DNA of 64,000 nt. Origin: Streptomyces daqingensis. GTDB taxonomy: Bacteria; Actinomycetota; Actinomycetes; Streptomycetales; Streptomycetaceae. Below, in pieces: positions 24,807-33,366 of the stretch. The stretch's first letter is position 1. Every line of letters starts with the position of its first letter. The DNA is taken from NCBI RefSeq assembly GCF_014645895.1, contig NZ_BMMP01000025.1, positions 1-64,000 on the forward strand, read 5' to 3'. The position numbers were made by a program, and so were the translations under genes. Under the pieces are notes generated by a model. That model was not told where the DNA came from. It was given only the letters and a program-made list of their open reading frames with translations, and made no database searches.

Positions 24807-25177
24807 TCGTGGAGATGGCGGGAATCGAACCCGCGTCCAACGGAGGGGAAGCAGGGCTTCTCCGAGCGCAGTCCACTTCGATTTTCTCGGCCCCGGAGAT
24901 CACGTGGACAAGTCTCCGACGGGCCCAGTCACTGTTTGATGTCCCGGCAGGCCCCGTGACCGGGCCTACGCGGTGAGTTCCCTAGCTGATGCCAGGATCC
25001 GGGGCGGGAACGCACCCGGGCTGACACTTCACGCTCGCTGCTTAGGCAGCGAGGGCGAAGGAATCGCGCTTCTGATTGGCGATTATTTTTTTGCGGCACA
25101 TGGTTAACGAGATCATTGCCGCGTTCCTCGGCTCGCTTCACCTACTTCGACATCCGCTGTCGAAACCGATCATCCCC
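24807..25177 (-). ncRNA. ssrA: Transfer-messenger RNA (tmRNA)
   Basis: tmRNA rescues stalled ribosomes with SmpB. The 5' end GGGGATG (to 25177) pairs with CATCTCC at 24817-24811 as the acceptor stem. The T-arm GGTTCGATTCCCGCC sits beside the 3' end. CCA is not encoded (CGA follows the discriminator A). The tag frame on the minus strand at 25080-25042 reads ANQKRDSFALAA then TAA. The FALAA end is the expected protease signal. Pseudoknot-forming GC-rich repeats fill the middle. The gene for its partner SmpB lies 206 bp upstream on the same strand. Confidence 0.95.
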
Positions 25178-25224
25178 ATGTTGAGTTGACAAACCGCGCA
25201 CCCTCACGGGCTGCGCTGCTGACC

Positions 25225-25255
25225 ATGGTACGTGACCCGGCCGTGACGGTGCCAA
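25225..25255 (-). promoter_or_regulatory. Possible ssrA promoter
   Basis: On the minus strand TTGGCA (25255-25250) and TACCAT (25230-25225) are 19 bp apart. The start would be about 40 nt before the mature tmRNA 5' end, which RNase P would then trim. The spacer is long, so support is modest. Confidence 0.35.
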
Positions 25256-25383
25256 CTGTTAACGCCCGGCAGTTGTTCCCGCGAGCCCTCGCCCGCCGCA
25301 CGCCACCGCCTCACGGAGGCCCCGGAACCGGCTCGGCGCCCCGCCCGGCGCGAAGCGCCTCCCGCGGGGAGCGCGCACCGTGT

Positions 25384-25908
25384 TCAGGCCTGCACTCTCT
25401 GTCTCCGGCGGGCTGCCGACATCGCCCGCTCCGACTCGCGGCGGTCCTGCTTCTCGCGCAGGGTCTGGCGCTTGTCGTACTCCTTCTTGCCCTTCGCGAG
25501 GGCGAGCTCGACCTTGGCCCGCCCGTTCAGGAAGTACAGGACGAGCGGGACCAGGGTGTGGCCCGTCTCCTGGGTCTTCCCGATCAGCTTGTCGATCTCG
25601 TACCGGTGCAGCAGCAGCTTCCGCTTACGCCGGGCCGTGTGGTTCGTCCACGTGCCCTGCGCGTATTCGGGGATGTGGACGTTGTGCAGCCAGACCTCGC
25701 CGCCGTCGATCTGGCCGAAGCCGTCGACGAGCGATGCGCGCCCTTGCCGCAGTGACTTGACCTCCGTTCCCGTCAGGACGATCCCGCACTCGAAGGTGTC
25801 CAGGATGAGGTAGTCGTGCCGCGCCTTCTTGTTCTGCGCGATGACCTGCCGGCCCTGTGCGTCCTTGGCCTTGCCCTTGCCCTTGTTCTTGCCGTCCTTC
25901 TTCGCCAT
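25384..25908 (-). CDS. smpB: SsrA-binding protein SmpB
   Basis: The 174-residue protein delivers tmRNA to stalled ribosomes. It has a Lys/Gly-rich N-terminus, then the OB-barrel signatures NKKARHDYLILDTFECGIVL, TEVKSLRQGRASL, and WLHNVHIPEY, and the basic C-terminal tail KGKKEYDKRQTLREK that enters the mRNA channel. It is full length for Streptomyces SmpB. The ATG lies 18 bp after the S41 protease stop, suggesting co-transcription. ssrA follows downstream on the same strand. Confidence 0.97.
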   Translation of the reverse strand: MAKKDGKNKGKGKAKDAQGRQVIAQNKKARHDYLILDTFECGIVLTGTEVKSLRQGRASLVDGFGQIDGGEVWLHNVHIPEYAQGTWTNHTARRKRKLLLHRYEIDKLIGKTQETGHTLVPLVLYFLNGRAKVELALAKGKKEYDKRQTLREKQDRRESERAMSAARRRQRVQA

Positions 25909-25926
25909 AGCCAGGCCATTCTTCCA

Positions 25927-27231
25927 CTACGGACGGGGCTGGAGGCCACTCAATACTGTGCGGGCCCGCTCGGCGGCGTTCCCGGACGTGGCCACGGACA
26001 GGTCCGGGGTGATGCCCTCCCCGTCCAGGGTGCGCCCCGACGGCGTCTCGTAGTGCCCGACCGTCAGCTCGGCGACGGAACCGTCGGAGAGCTTCCGCGG
26101 CATCTGGACGGAGCCCTTGCCGAAGGTCCGCGAACCGACGACGACGGCCCGCCCCCTGTCCTGCAGGGCTCCCGTGAGCAGCTCGGCGGCGCTCATCGTG
26201 CCGCTGTCCACCAGCACCACCAGCGGGTGGGCGGCCGATCCTCCCGACGACGCCCGCACGGCATGGGCGCTGCCGCCCGGGCCGCCGTCCGCATACAGGG
26301 CCCGCTGGGTGCCGTTCTCCTCGTACGTGGCGACGAGACCGCCGTCGAGGAACGCGGAGGCCGCCTCGACCGCCTCGCTGACCAGGCCGCCCGCGTTGCC
26401 GCGCAGGTCGAGCAGGATGCCCCCGCCGTCCGGTACCTCTTCGGCCACCGCGCGGTGGATCTGCCGCGCGGAGCCCTTGGTGAAGGAGGAGACCTTGATC
26501 CGCGTCGCGCCGCCGGCCGTGGGCCCGACCGTGACGGCGTCGGCTGTGAGCCGCTCGCGCTTCAGCTTCTCCGTACGGTGCACTCCGTCGCGGTCGAGCC
26601 GGAGTTCGACGGAGCTGCCGGGCTCGGCGGGCTTGGCGTCCCGCCCCTTTCCGGCGGAGCCCCGCAGGCGGGCCACGACGTCCGTGACGGGCCGCTCCGC
26701 GACGCCCTCGCCGTCGACGGCGACGAGCCGGTCGCCGCGCCTGATGCCGGCACGGTCGGCCGGGCTCCCGGGCAGGACCCGGGCCACGGTCACGGAGAGC
26801 GTCGCCCGGGGGCCGCGCTCGCGCCGGACGGAGATGCCGATGCCGACGTACTCGCCGTCGAGCGTCTGCTTGAGGCCCTCGTACTCCCGGGCCGTATAGG
26901 CGGCGGACCAGCGGTCGCCGCTGCGGCTCACCAGTTCCTCGGCCTCCGCGTGGCCGTCGGGGGCGCGGCCGTCGTCGTGCGTGCCGCCCGCCTTGCCGTG
27001 AGCTGCCCGCGCGCCGTCCCCACCGAAGTGCGCGCTCGCGGGAACAGAGCCCGCAGCACCCTCGTTCGAGCCGGCGACGGGCTGAACTCCCTCGCCCCAG
27101 GCGCCGGTTGCGGCGCCCGTCGCGAGAACGCCCGCGAAAACCAGTGCCAGACCCGTCCCTCGGCGCAACTGCTGCCGGGGACTCCCCCTTCGTTTGTCGG
27201 GGGATGGTCCGGAATACCACGAGTCCGACAT
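25927..27231 (-). CDS. S41-family C-terminal processing peptidase (CtpA-like)
   Basis: The 434-residue secreted or membrane-anchored serine protease has an N-terminal hydrophobic segment (LALVFAGVLATGAATGAW, about residues 27-44). A helical linker, a PDZ domain (about 135-225) and the S41 catalytic domain follow. The Ser/Lys dyad is seen as VDSGTMSAAEL (Ser near 345) and TFGKGSVQ (Lys near 370). The family trims C-termini of exported proteins, including cell-wall enzymes. It sits between ftsX and smpB on the same strand, the conserved Streptomyces order. The ATG at 27231 gives a normal signal-anchor. The true substrate is unknown. Confidence 0.93.
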   Translation of the reverse strand: MSDSWYSGPSPDKRRGSPRQQLRRGTGLALVFAGVLATGAATGAWGEGVQPVAGSNEGAAGSVPASAHFGGDGARAAHGKAGGTHDDGRAPDGHAEAEELVSRSGDRWSAAYTAREYEGLKQTLDGEYVGIGISVRRERGPRATLSVTVARVLPGSPADRAGIRRGDRLVAVDGEGVAERPVTDVVARLRGSAGKGRDAKPAEPGSSVELRLDRDGVHRTEKLKRERLTADAVTVGPTAGGATRIKVSSFTKGSARQIHRAVAEEVPDGGGILLDLRGNAGGLVSEAVEAASAFLDGGLVATYEENGTQRALYADGGPGGSAHAVRASSGGSAAHPLVVLVDSGTMSAAELLTGALQDRGRAVVVGSRTFGKGSVQMPRKLSDGSVAELTVGHYETPSGRTLDGEGITPDLSVATSGNAAERARTVLSGLQPRP

Positions 27232-27299
27232 GATTCGGAGTCTAAGCCAGACTGCGGGCGCCGTACGGGCCGTTGGCCGTAAGGCGCCCGCGTCGTGCG

Positions 27300-28211
27300 T
27301 CACACCTTGAGGTACTTGCGCAGCGTGAAGAACGCTGCCACGGCCGGCATGAGGACACCGACGGCGATCAGCAGCGGCAGCACCTTGAACACGGCGTCCC
27401 AGCCGATGAAGTTGATCAGCGCGATCTTGTCGGCAAGCCAGCTGTCGATGAGGAAGAACTTGCCGCCGAGGAGGAGGACGCACGCGAAACCCGCGCCGAT
27501 CAGGCCCGCGATGGCGGCCTCGAGGATGAACGGCATCTGGATGTAGAAGCTGGACGCGCCCACGAGGCGCATGATCCCCGTCTCCCGCCGCCTGCTGAAC
27601 GCGGAGACCCTGACCGTGTTGACGATCAGCAGCAGCGCCACGACGAGCATCAGCCCCATCACGAAGAGGGCTGCGATGTTCATGCCGTTGAGCAGGTTGA
27701 AGAGGTTCTCCAGCAGATTCCGCTGGTCCTGGACCTCCTGCACACCTGGTCTTTCACTGAACGCGGTCTGCACCACCCGGTACTTGGTGGGGTCCTTGAG
27801 CTTGACCCGGTACGACTCCTGCATCTGGTCCGGGGTGAGGGAGTCCGCGAGCGGGGAGTCCTTGAACTGCTCCTGGTAGTGCTTGAACGCCTCGTCGGCG
27901 GACTCGTGGTAGACCTTGTCGACCACGCGCAGCTTCTTCAGCTCCGCCTGGATCTGCTGCTTCTGCTCCTCGGTGACGGCGCCCTTGGCGCAGTTGGGAT
28001 CGGACTCCGCGTCGTTCTCGTTGCAGAGGTAGACCGACACCTGGACCTTGTCGTACCAGTAGCCCTTCATCGTGCTGACCTGCTCCCGGGCGAGCAGGGA
28101 ACCGCCCGCGAGCGCCAGCGACAAGGCGACCGACACGATCACCGCGAAGGTCATCGTGAGATTGCGGCGGAGACCGACGCTGATCTCCGACAGTACGAAC
28201 TGGGCGCGCAT
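27300..28211 (-). CDS. ftsX: Cell division protein FtsX
   Basis: FtsX is the membrane half of the FtsEX complex that transmits ATP hydrolysis to extracytoplasmic peptidoglycan hydrolases. The 303-residue protein has the start MRAQFVLSEISVGLRRNLTM, one N-terminal membrane helix and a large extracytoplasmic domain (about 42-170) with two Cys residues (YLCNEND and PNCAKG) likely forming a disulfide. Three C-terminal helices follow, with the SRRRETGIMRLVGAS loop. AAAGGA precedes the ATG. It lies 96 bp downstream of ftsE. Its usual partner hydrolase is not obvious nearby. Confidence 0.97.
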   Translation of the reverse strand: MRAQFVLSEISVGLRRNLTMTFAVIVSVALSLALAGGSLLAREQVSTMKGYWYDKVQVSVYLCNENDAESDPNCAKGAVTEEQKQQIQAELKKLRVVDKVYHESADEAFKHYQEQFKDSPLADSLTPDQMQESYRVKLKDPTKYRVVQTAFSERPGVQEVQDQRNLLENLFNLLNGMNIAALFVMGLMLVVALLLIVNTVRVSAFSRRRETGIMRLVGASSFYIQMPFILEAAIAGLIGAGFACVLLLGGKFFLIDSWLADKIALINFIGWDAVFKVLPLLIAVGVLMPAVAAFFTLRKYLKV

Positions 28212-28307
28212 GGCGTCCTTTCAGTGTTTGCTGCCTCAACTGCTCAGACTGCTCAGACCGTTGCCTCACGGGCGCCCCGGCCGCACCGGGAAGCGCCCGT
28301 GCCCGGC

Positions 28308-28997
28308 TCAGTGCTGGTAGCCGTAGACGCCACGCGACTGGTCACGCACGAGCCGCCCGCGCTCCAGCTCGATGACGCGCTTGCGCATCTGGTCCACGAT
28401 CTGCTGGTCGTGCGTGGCCATGACGACCGTCGTGCCGGTCCGGTTGATCCGGTCCAGCAGCTTCATGATTCCCACGGAGGTCTGCGGGTCGAGGTTGCCG
28501 GTCGGCTCGTCCGCGATCAGCAGCATCGGACGGTTCGCGAAGGCGCGGGCGATGGCCACCCGCTGCTGCTCGCCGCCGGAGAGCTCCCCTGGCATGCGGT
28601 CCTCTTTGCCGCCCAGGCCGACCAGGTCGAGGACCTCGGGCACGGTCTTGCGGATCTGTCCGCGGGACTTGCCGATGACCTCGAGCGCGAAGGCGACGTT
28701 CTCGGCGACCGTCTTGTTGGCCAGCAGCCTGAAGTCCTGGAACACCGTTCCGAGCTGGCGGCGCATCTGCGGCACCTTCCAGTTGGACAGCCGCGCGAGG
28801 TCCTTGCCCAGGACGTGCACCTGGCCTTGGCTGGCCCTCTCCTCGCGGAGGATCAGCCGCAGGAAGGTGGACTTGCCGGAGCCGGACGAACCCACCAGGA
28901 AGACGAACTCACCGCGCTCGACCTCCAGCGAGACGTCATGGAGGGCCGGGCGGTTCTGCTTGGGGTAGGACTTGGAGACGCTGTCGAATCGGATCAC
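28308..28997 (-). CDS. ftsE: Cell division ATP-binding protein FtsE
   Basis: FtsE is the cytoplasmic ATPase of FtsEX. The 229-residue protein has Walker A GSSGSGKST, the Q-loop FQDFRLL, signature LSGGEQQRVAIAR, Walker B LLIADEPTGNLD and H-loop MATHD. The start MIRFDSVSKSYPKQ is typical for FtsE. The start codon is GTG (28997), and its ribosome site is weak (GTGGTGTATCC). It is first in the run ftsE-ftsX-S41-smpB-ssrA on the minus strand. Its C-terminal QSRGVYGYQH is a usual actinobacterial tail. Confidence 0.97.
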   Translation of the reverse strand: MIRFDSVSKSYPKQNRPALHDVSLEVERGEFVFLVGSSGSGKSTFLRLILREERASQGQVHVLGKDLARLSNWKVPQMRRQLGTVFQDFRLLANKTVAENVAFALEVIGKSRGQIRKTVPEVLDLVGLGGKEDRMPGELSGGEQQRVAIARAFANRPMLLIADEPTGNLDPQTSVGIMKLLDRINRTGTTVVMATHDQQIVDQMRKRVIELERGRLVRDQSRGVYGYQH

Positions 28998-29312
28998 GGA
29001 TACACCACGTCGGCCTGGGGTAGGGGCTGCGGGAGCCGCGGGCGCGGCTCCCTCGGGGACCTCCCAGCGTCAGCTGGGTGGGGTGTGGCGACCTTACGCG
29101 AACGGGCGGAGGGTGCGCAGTCGGCGTCCGTCGTTGGTGGGTTCGGTCACGGTGCCTATAGGTACAAACCCGGCAGAGGGGGCACTCGAAGCGCCCGGGA
29201 ACCCCGCACGGGATGCCTCTGCGTCCGGCCGCGGAGCCTGGCACAGTGGAACGAGGAGCCCCGGGGAACCAAAGCCTCCGGGGCCTCGTTGGCAGACAGA
29301 GGAGGATCTCGC
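28998..29312. other. Divergent gap between ftsE and the small zinc-ribbon protein
   Basis: About 315 bp with no supportable gene. The centre (29150-29170) has the AT-richer CCTATAGGTACAAACC, the likely promoter for ftsE on the minus strand. A hairpin near 29252-29288 lies in the leader of the plus-strand gene. Confidence 0.5.
29252..29288 (+). other. Leader hairpin before the small zinc-ribbon gene
   Basis: CGAGG and CCCCGG (29252-29264, with a 2-nt bulge) pair with CCGGGGCCTCG (29278-29288), an 11-bp stem with a 13-nt loop. It ends 10 nt before the Shine-Dalgarno AGAGGAGGA. It may be a transcription terminator for upstream read-through, or a leader fold that affects the gene at 29313. Confidence 0.4.
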
Positions 29313-29507
29313 ATGACATGCGACCGACTGGTGTGTGCCAACTGCGCAGGCCCCGTGAGTGAGGGGCGCTGCCCCGTCTGCCGCGCCCACCGCGAGCGGG
29401 TGCACAGGGAGTCCCCCCTCGGCGGCCTCTCGCCGGCGACGCTCTTCACTCTCGTTCTCGCCCTGCTGGCCGTGGCCTTCCTGGCGCAGCGGGTGGCCGT
29501 CGCGTAA
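29313..29507 (+). CDS. Small zinc-ribbon membrane protein (64 aa), unknown function
   Basis: The protein has an N-terminal metal-binding-like pattern CxxC...CPxC (CDRLVCANCAGPVSEGRCPVCRAH) followed by one membrane helix (LFTLVLALLAVAFLAQRV). An excellent Shine-Dalgarno (AGAGGAGGATCTCG) precedes the ATG at 29313. Similar short zinc-ribbon/tail-anchored proteins are common in Streptomyces and uncharacterised. The rest of the long frame upstream of this ATG is antisense to ftsE/ftsX and not real. A strong bidirectional terminator follows downstream. Confidence 0.8.
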   Translation: MTCDRLVCANCAGPVSEGRCPVCRAHRERVHRESPLGGLSPATLFTLVLALLAVAFLAQRVAVA

Positions 29508-29649
29508 CCGTGCGCAGCGGGGGCGCCCGGCAGCAGCCGCAGGTCTCTTTGCGTAGCCGGACCGCCACGGAACGTCTCCCGCCCGCGGACGCGTGACGAC
29601 GGGGGCGTGATCACGAACCGGCCGCAGTAGCACCGCGATCCAGAACGTA

Positions 29650-29692
29650 CGAGGGGCCCGGAACGGCGCTGTGCGCTGTTCCGGGCCCCTCG
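29650..29692. terminator. Bidirectional terminator, 15-bp stem
   Basis: CGAGGGGCCCGGAAC (29650-29664) pairs perfectly with 29678-29692 across a 13-nt loop. It lies between the convergent zinc-ribbon gene and the LAxTG surface-protein gene, and should stop both transcripts. Confidence 0.85.
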
Positions 29693-29753
29693 CTCTGCTC
29701 GCGTGCGCGTGCGTTGATCACGCGCGCTGCGGCCTACCGCTCATGTACGGACG

Positions 29754-30488
29754 TCAGGCGGCCGTACGGCGGTTGATCATGCGCGGCATCATGCGGAAGG
29801 CGACGCCGCCCGCGATCATCGTCGCGGCACCGACCAGCAGGAAGGCGGTCTCGGACGAACCGGTGTCCGCCAGCTCCTCCTTCGGGGCCTGCGGCTGCTG
29901 CTCGACCGGCTGGCTGTCGGTGCTGTCCGGCTGCGTGTTGCTGCCTTCGCACTCGACGCTGTCGTCGTTCAGGTCGCAGGTGTCGTCGCCGCCGCCGGAA
30001 CCGCCGATGGTGGCCGGCTCCTCGCCGCCGCCGGTGTCGCCACCGGTGCTGCCGCCCGTGTCACCACCGGTGTCACCGCCGGTGCTGCCGGTGTCGCCAC
30101 CGTTGTCGCCGCCCGAGTCACCACCGTTGTCGCCGCCGGTGTCGCCACCGTTGTCGCCACCCGTGTCACCACCGGTGTCGCCACCGGTCACGGTGCCCTC
30201 GGTGTCACCACCGGTGTCGTCGCCGCCGGAGACGGTGCCCTCGGTGTCACCGCCCGTGGTGGTGTCACCAGTCGTGCCGCCGTCGGTCTCCCCGCCGGTG
30301 CCGCCGCTGTCGCCACCGCCGATCACGCCACCGAGGATTCCGCCGATGAGACCGTCCTGGTGCTTGGCGGCGGACTCGCCGCCGTCCGCGGCCTCCGCGG
30401 CGCCCGCGGCCGTGAGCGAGGCGCCGACGGCGAACACAGCACCGGCAGCGACGCGCGCCACACGCAGCCGCGTCTTCGATTTGATCAT
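29754..30488 (-). CDS. LAxTG-anchored Gly/Asp/Thr-repeat surface protein
   Basis: This 244-residue exported protein has a signal peptide (MIKSKTRLRVARVAAGAVFAVGASL, cleaved near AEA-AD). Next comes a low-complexity region of GGD/GGT/GGDN repeats (about residues 55-160), then a Cys-bounded acidic loop CDLNDDSVEC. The C-terminal sorting signal is LADTG plus a hydrophobic helix and an MNRR-like basic tail. LAxTG is the motif of class E sortases in Streptomyces. The protein should end up linked to the cell wall, with the repeats forming a flexible stalk, possibly Ca-binding. The sortase is not in this window. A terminator lies 61 bp downstream. Confidence 0.85.
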   Translation of the reverse strand: MIKSKTRLRVARVAAGAVFAVGASLTAAGAAEAADGGESAAKHQDGLIGGILGGVIGGGDSGGTGGETDGGTTGDTTTGGDTEGTVSGGDDTGGDTEGTVTGGDTGGDTGGDNGGDTGGDNGGDSGGDNGGDTGSTGGDTGGDTGGSTGGDTGGGEEPATIGGSGGGDDTCDLNDDSVECEGSNTQPDSTDSQPVEQQPQAPKEELADTGSSETAFLLVGAATMIAGGVAFRMMPRMINRRTAA

Positions 30489-30740
30489 TGGCCAACTACC
30501 CCCAGTAGTTTCATTTTTCAGTGGAGCAGCTGTGTGACGGGCTGCGGAGCCTCAGTAGGGACACGGACTCGTCCGCTCAACCCCCGCACGCGCCCCTGAC
30601 ACAGGCATGCCGAGCGGACAGCTTTCCCAGTTTTCACACCTCCGTCAAGCGAAGACAGTGTGAAATGCCCATGTAGACAGGCCAGTTCGACGGATGGGGC
30701 TCAAATCGTTATCTGCGGCAGCGGGATTCCGCCGCGGCCG

Positions 30741-31847
30741 CTACTGGTCCTGCTGCTTGCGCCAGCGGATACCGGCCTCGAGAAAGCCGTCGATATCGCC
30801 GTCGAGAACGCCCTGGGGATTACCGACTTCATGCTCCGTCCGCAGGTCCTTCACCATTTGATAAGGGTGCAGGACGTACGAACGCATCTGGCTGCCCCAC
30901 GAGTTGCCGCCGTCGCCCTTGAGCGCGTCCATCTTCGCCTGCTCCTCCTGCCGGCGGTGGGCCAGCAGGCGTGACTGCATGACGCGCATGGCGGCGGCAC
31001 GGTTCTGGATCTGCGACTTCTCGTTCTGGCAGGAGACGACGATGCCGGTCGGGATGTGCGTCATACGGACCGCCGAGTCGGTGGTGTTGACCGACTGGCC
31101 GCCCGGACCGGAGGAGCGGAAGACGTCGATCCGCAGTTCGTTCTCGGGGATGTCGATGTGGTCGACCTGCTCCACGACGGGCAGCACCTCGACACCGGCG
31201 AAGGAGGTCTGACGGCGCCCCTGGTTGTCGAACGGCGAGATGCGCACCATGCGGTGGGTGCCCTGCTCGACGGAGAGAGTGCCGTACGCGTACGGCGCCT
31301 TCACCGTGAACGTCGCGGACTTGATGCCCGCCTCCTCCGCGTAGCTGATGTCGAAGACCTCGGTCGGGTAGCCCTTGCGCTCGCTCCAGCGCAGGTACAT
31401 CCGCATGAGCTGCTCGGCGAAGTCCGCCGCGTCGACGCCGCCCGCTTCCGCGCGGACGCTGACGACGGCCTCCCGGGGGTCGTACTCGCCGGAGAGCAGG
31501 GTGCGGACCTCCATCTCGTCCACAGCCTTGCGGAGAGACTCCAGCTCGGACTGGGCCTCGGTGCGCGCGTCCGTGTCGTCCTCGCTCTCGGCGAGTTCGA
31601 AGAGCACCTCGACGTCGTCGATGCGCGAGCGCAGCTCCTCGACCCTGCGCAGCTGACCCTGCAGATACGACAACCTGCTGGTGACCTGCTGCGCGCGATC
31701 CACGTCGTCCCACAGGTCGGGGGCCGCCGCCTGCTCCTCGAGCGACGCGATATCGGCCCTCATCCTGTCGAGGTCGATCACTGCCTCGATCGACTCCATG
31801 GTGGAGGAGAGGGACTTGAGCTCATCGGAAAAATCGGGGGCTGCCAC
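30741..31847 (-). CDS. prfB: Peptide chain release factor 2
   Basis: RF2 ends translation at UGA and UAA. The 368-residue protein has the stop-codon-reading tripeptide SPF in RISPFDNQGRRQTSF and the catalytic GGQ in RSSGPGGQSVN. The N-terminal SDELKSLSSTMESIEAVIDL matches the actinobacterial family. The reading frame is unbroken, so the programmed +1 frameshift present in E. coli prfB is absent. The start is GTG (31847), with GGAGG only 1-2 nt upstream, an unusually tight spacing. It is downstream of the kinase genes on the same strand. Confidence 0.97.
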   Translation of the reverse strand: MAAPDFSDELKSLSSTMESIEAVIDLDRMRADIASLEEQAAAPDLWDDVDRAQQVTSRLSYLQGQLRRVEELRSRIDDVEVLFELAESEDDTDARTEAQSELESLRKAVDEMEVRTLLSGEYDPREAVVSVRAEAGGVDAADFAEQLMRMYLRWSERKGYPTEVFDISYAEEAGIKSATFTVKAPYAYGTLSVEQGTHRMVRISPFDNQGRRQTSFAGVEVLPVVEQVDHIDIPENELRIDVFRSSGPGGQSVNTTDSAVRMTHIPTGIVVSCQNEKSQIQNRAAAMRVMQSRLLAHRRQEEQAKMDALKGDGGNSWGSQMRSYVLHPYQMVKDLRTEHEVGNPQGVLDGDIDGFLEAGIRWRKQQDQ

Positions 31848-31927
31848 ACCTCCACCCTAACGGCTGGCCCCGGGCAGCGTTCGCCGCCCGGGTAGCGCAC
31901 CGGCCCGCCCCCGGGGCGCCCGCCCCG

Positions 31928-33247
31928 TCACGGCTCCTCCGGCTGCTCGACCGCGGGCGCGGGCTGCGTGGTGTCGCCGTCGTCGCCCGACGTCGCCAGC
32001 CAGCTTCCCAGGACGGCGGCCACGGCGACCGCCGTCGCGGTGGCGCCCAGCTTGATCCTGCGGCGCCGTGCCGCTGCGGCCGTGACGCGGTTGCGCGCCG
32101 AACCCGCCCGCGGCGTCCCCGCGGCGCGGGGAGCCCGCGCCGTGCCGTGAGCGCCGCCCGCCAGCTCGTCGGCGCCGGGCACGCGCATGCTCGTGTGGGT
32201 GTCGCGGTTGGAGTCGGGACGGGCGCCGCCGTGGACGAGCGGCACGGCGCCGCGGCTGCCGCCCGCCGGCACGGCACGGCCGCCGCCCGCGGCGTGGGGG
32301 TGCTGCTCGTGGTCGGTGAGCGTCGGCGCGTGGCCGCCCGGGGCCGCCTCGTCCGCGTCGCCCTGGCCGTCGTACAGCTCGTAGGGCTCCTCGGCCTGCT
32401 CGTCGATGTCCAGGGGCGGGAGGTCCACGAGGTCCGGCAGCAGTTCGCGCAGCCCGGACGCGACCTCCTCGGCCCGGAGCCTGGAGGCGGGCGCCTTCGC
32501 GAGGCACTGGTGGATGAGCTGCCACAGCTCGTCGGGGATGCCCGGCAGCGGAGCCACGGACTCGGTGACGTGCCTGCGCAGCACCGCGCCCGGATGGCCG
32601 CCGCCGAACGGCGTGAATCCGGCGAGGAGTTCGTAGAGCACGGTGGCGAGGGCGTATATGTCGACGGAGGCGCGGGGCGGCAGCCCCTCGACGATCTCCG
32701 GGGCGAGGTAGTCGGGCGTGCCGATGATCGACGTGGCCCGGGTCGTGCGCGGCGAGTCGATCAGCTTGGCGACGCCGAAGTCCGTGAGCAGGGCGGGCGG
32801 CGCGCCTCCCGGGCCGGGCGGGGCCAGCGCGTCCAGCAGGACGTTCTCGGGCTTGACGTCCCGGTGCACGATGCCCGCCGTGTGGGCCGCCGCGAGCGCG
32901 TCGGCGACGTCCGCCGCGATGGCCACGGCGGCTTGCGGTGCGAGCCTGCGGTCGTGCTCCAGGCGGGTGCGCAGGTCCGTGCCGCGCACCAACTGCATGA
33001 CGAGGGCGAGGTCGTTGCCGTCCACGACCAGGTCCCGGACGCCGACCACACGGGGGTGGTCGAGGCAGAGCAGCGCACTGCGCTCCCGTACGAACCGCTC
33101 CACCAGGTCCTGGTCCGAGGCCAGGTCCTCGCGCAGGAGTTTGACCGCGACGGGGCCGTCGGGGCCCTCGCCGAGCCACACCGTGCCGGCGCTGCCGCGT
33201 CCCAGGATCTGGTGAGCCGTGTAGCGACTGCCGATCTTCCGTGCCAT
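31928..33247 (-). CDS. PkaB-like Ser/Thr protein kinase
   Basis: The 439-residue Hanks-type kinase has Gly loop GRGSAGTVWLG, Lys in VAVKLL, catalytic HRDVKPEN, DFG and the activation-loop anchor GTPDYLAPE. A disordered Pro/Ala/Gly-rich linker follows (about 290-395), then a C-terminal membrane helix (LGATATAVAVAAVLGSW) and a short outside tail. There are no PASTA repeats. Together with the next kinase it matches the S. coelicolor pkaB/pkaA pair as I remember it. Targets are unknown. The ATG at 33247 is chosen because the kinase family starts MxxKIGSRYxxHQILG-like. It is 119 bp downstream of the other kinase. Confidence 0.9.
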   Translation of the reverse strand: MARKIGSRYTAHQILGRGSAGTVWLGEGPDGPVAVKLLREDLASDQDLVERFVRERSALLCLDHPRVVGVRDLVVDGNDLALVMQLVRGTDLRTRLEHDRRLAPQAAVAIAADVADALAAAHTAGIVHRDVKPENVLLDALAPPGPGGAPPALLTDFGVAKLIDSPRTTRATSIIGTPDYLAPEIVEGLPPRASVDIYALATVLYELLAGFTPFGGGHPGAVLRRHVTESVAPLPGIPDELWQLIHQCLAKAPASRLRAEEVASGLRELLPDLVDLPPLDIDEQAEEPYELYDGQGDADEAAPGGHAPTLTDHEQHPHAAGGGRAVPAGGSRGAVPLVHGGARPDSNRDTHTSMRVPGADELAGGAHGTARAPRAAGTPRAGSARNRVTAAAARRRRIKLGATATAVAVAAVLGSWLATSGDDGDTTQPAPAVEQPEEP

Positions 33248-33366
33248 AGCGACAAAACTACGCGGCGGAAGGGCCGTTGAGGGCCAAGGAAGCCGCAACC
33301 GTCACTTTCGAGCGGGAATTCCCACCCAGGAAGTCGACAAATCTCCGAACTCGCCTGTCCGCAGGG

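Noticed and set aside
30741..31847. Programmed frameshift in prfB
   Set aside because: The reading frame is continuous with no internal UGA in the expected region.
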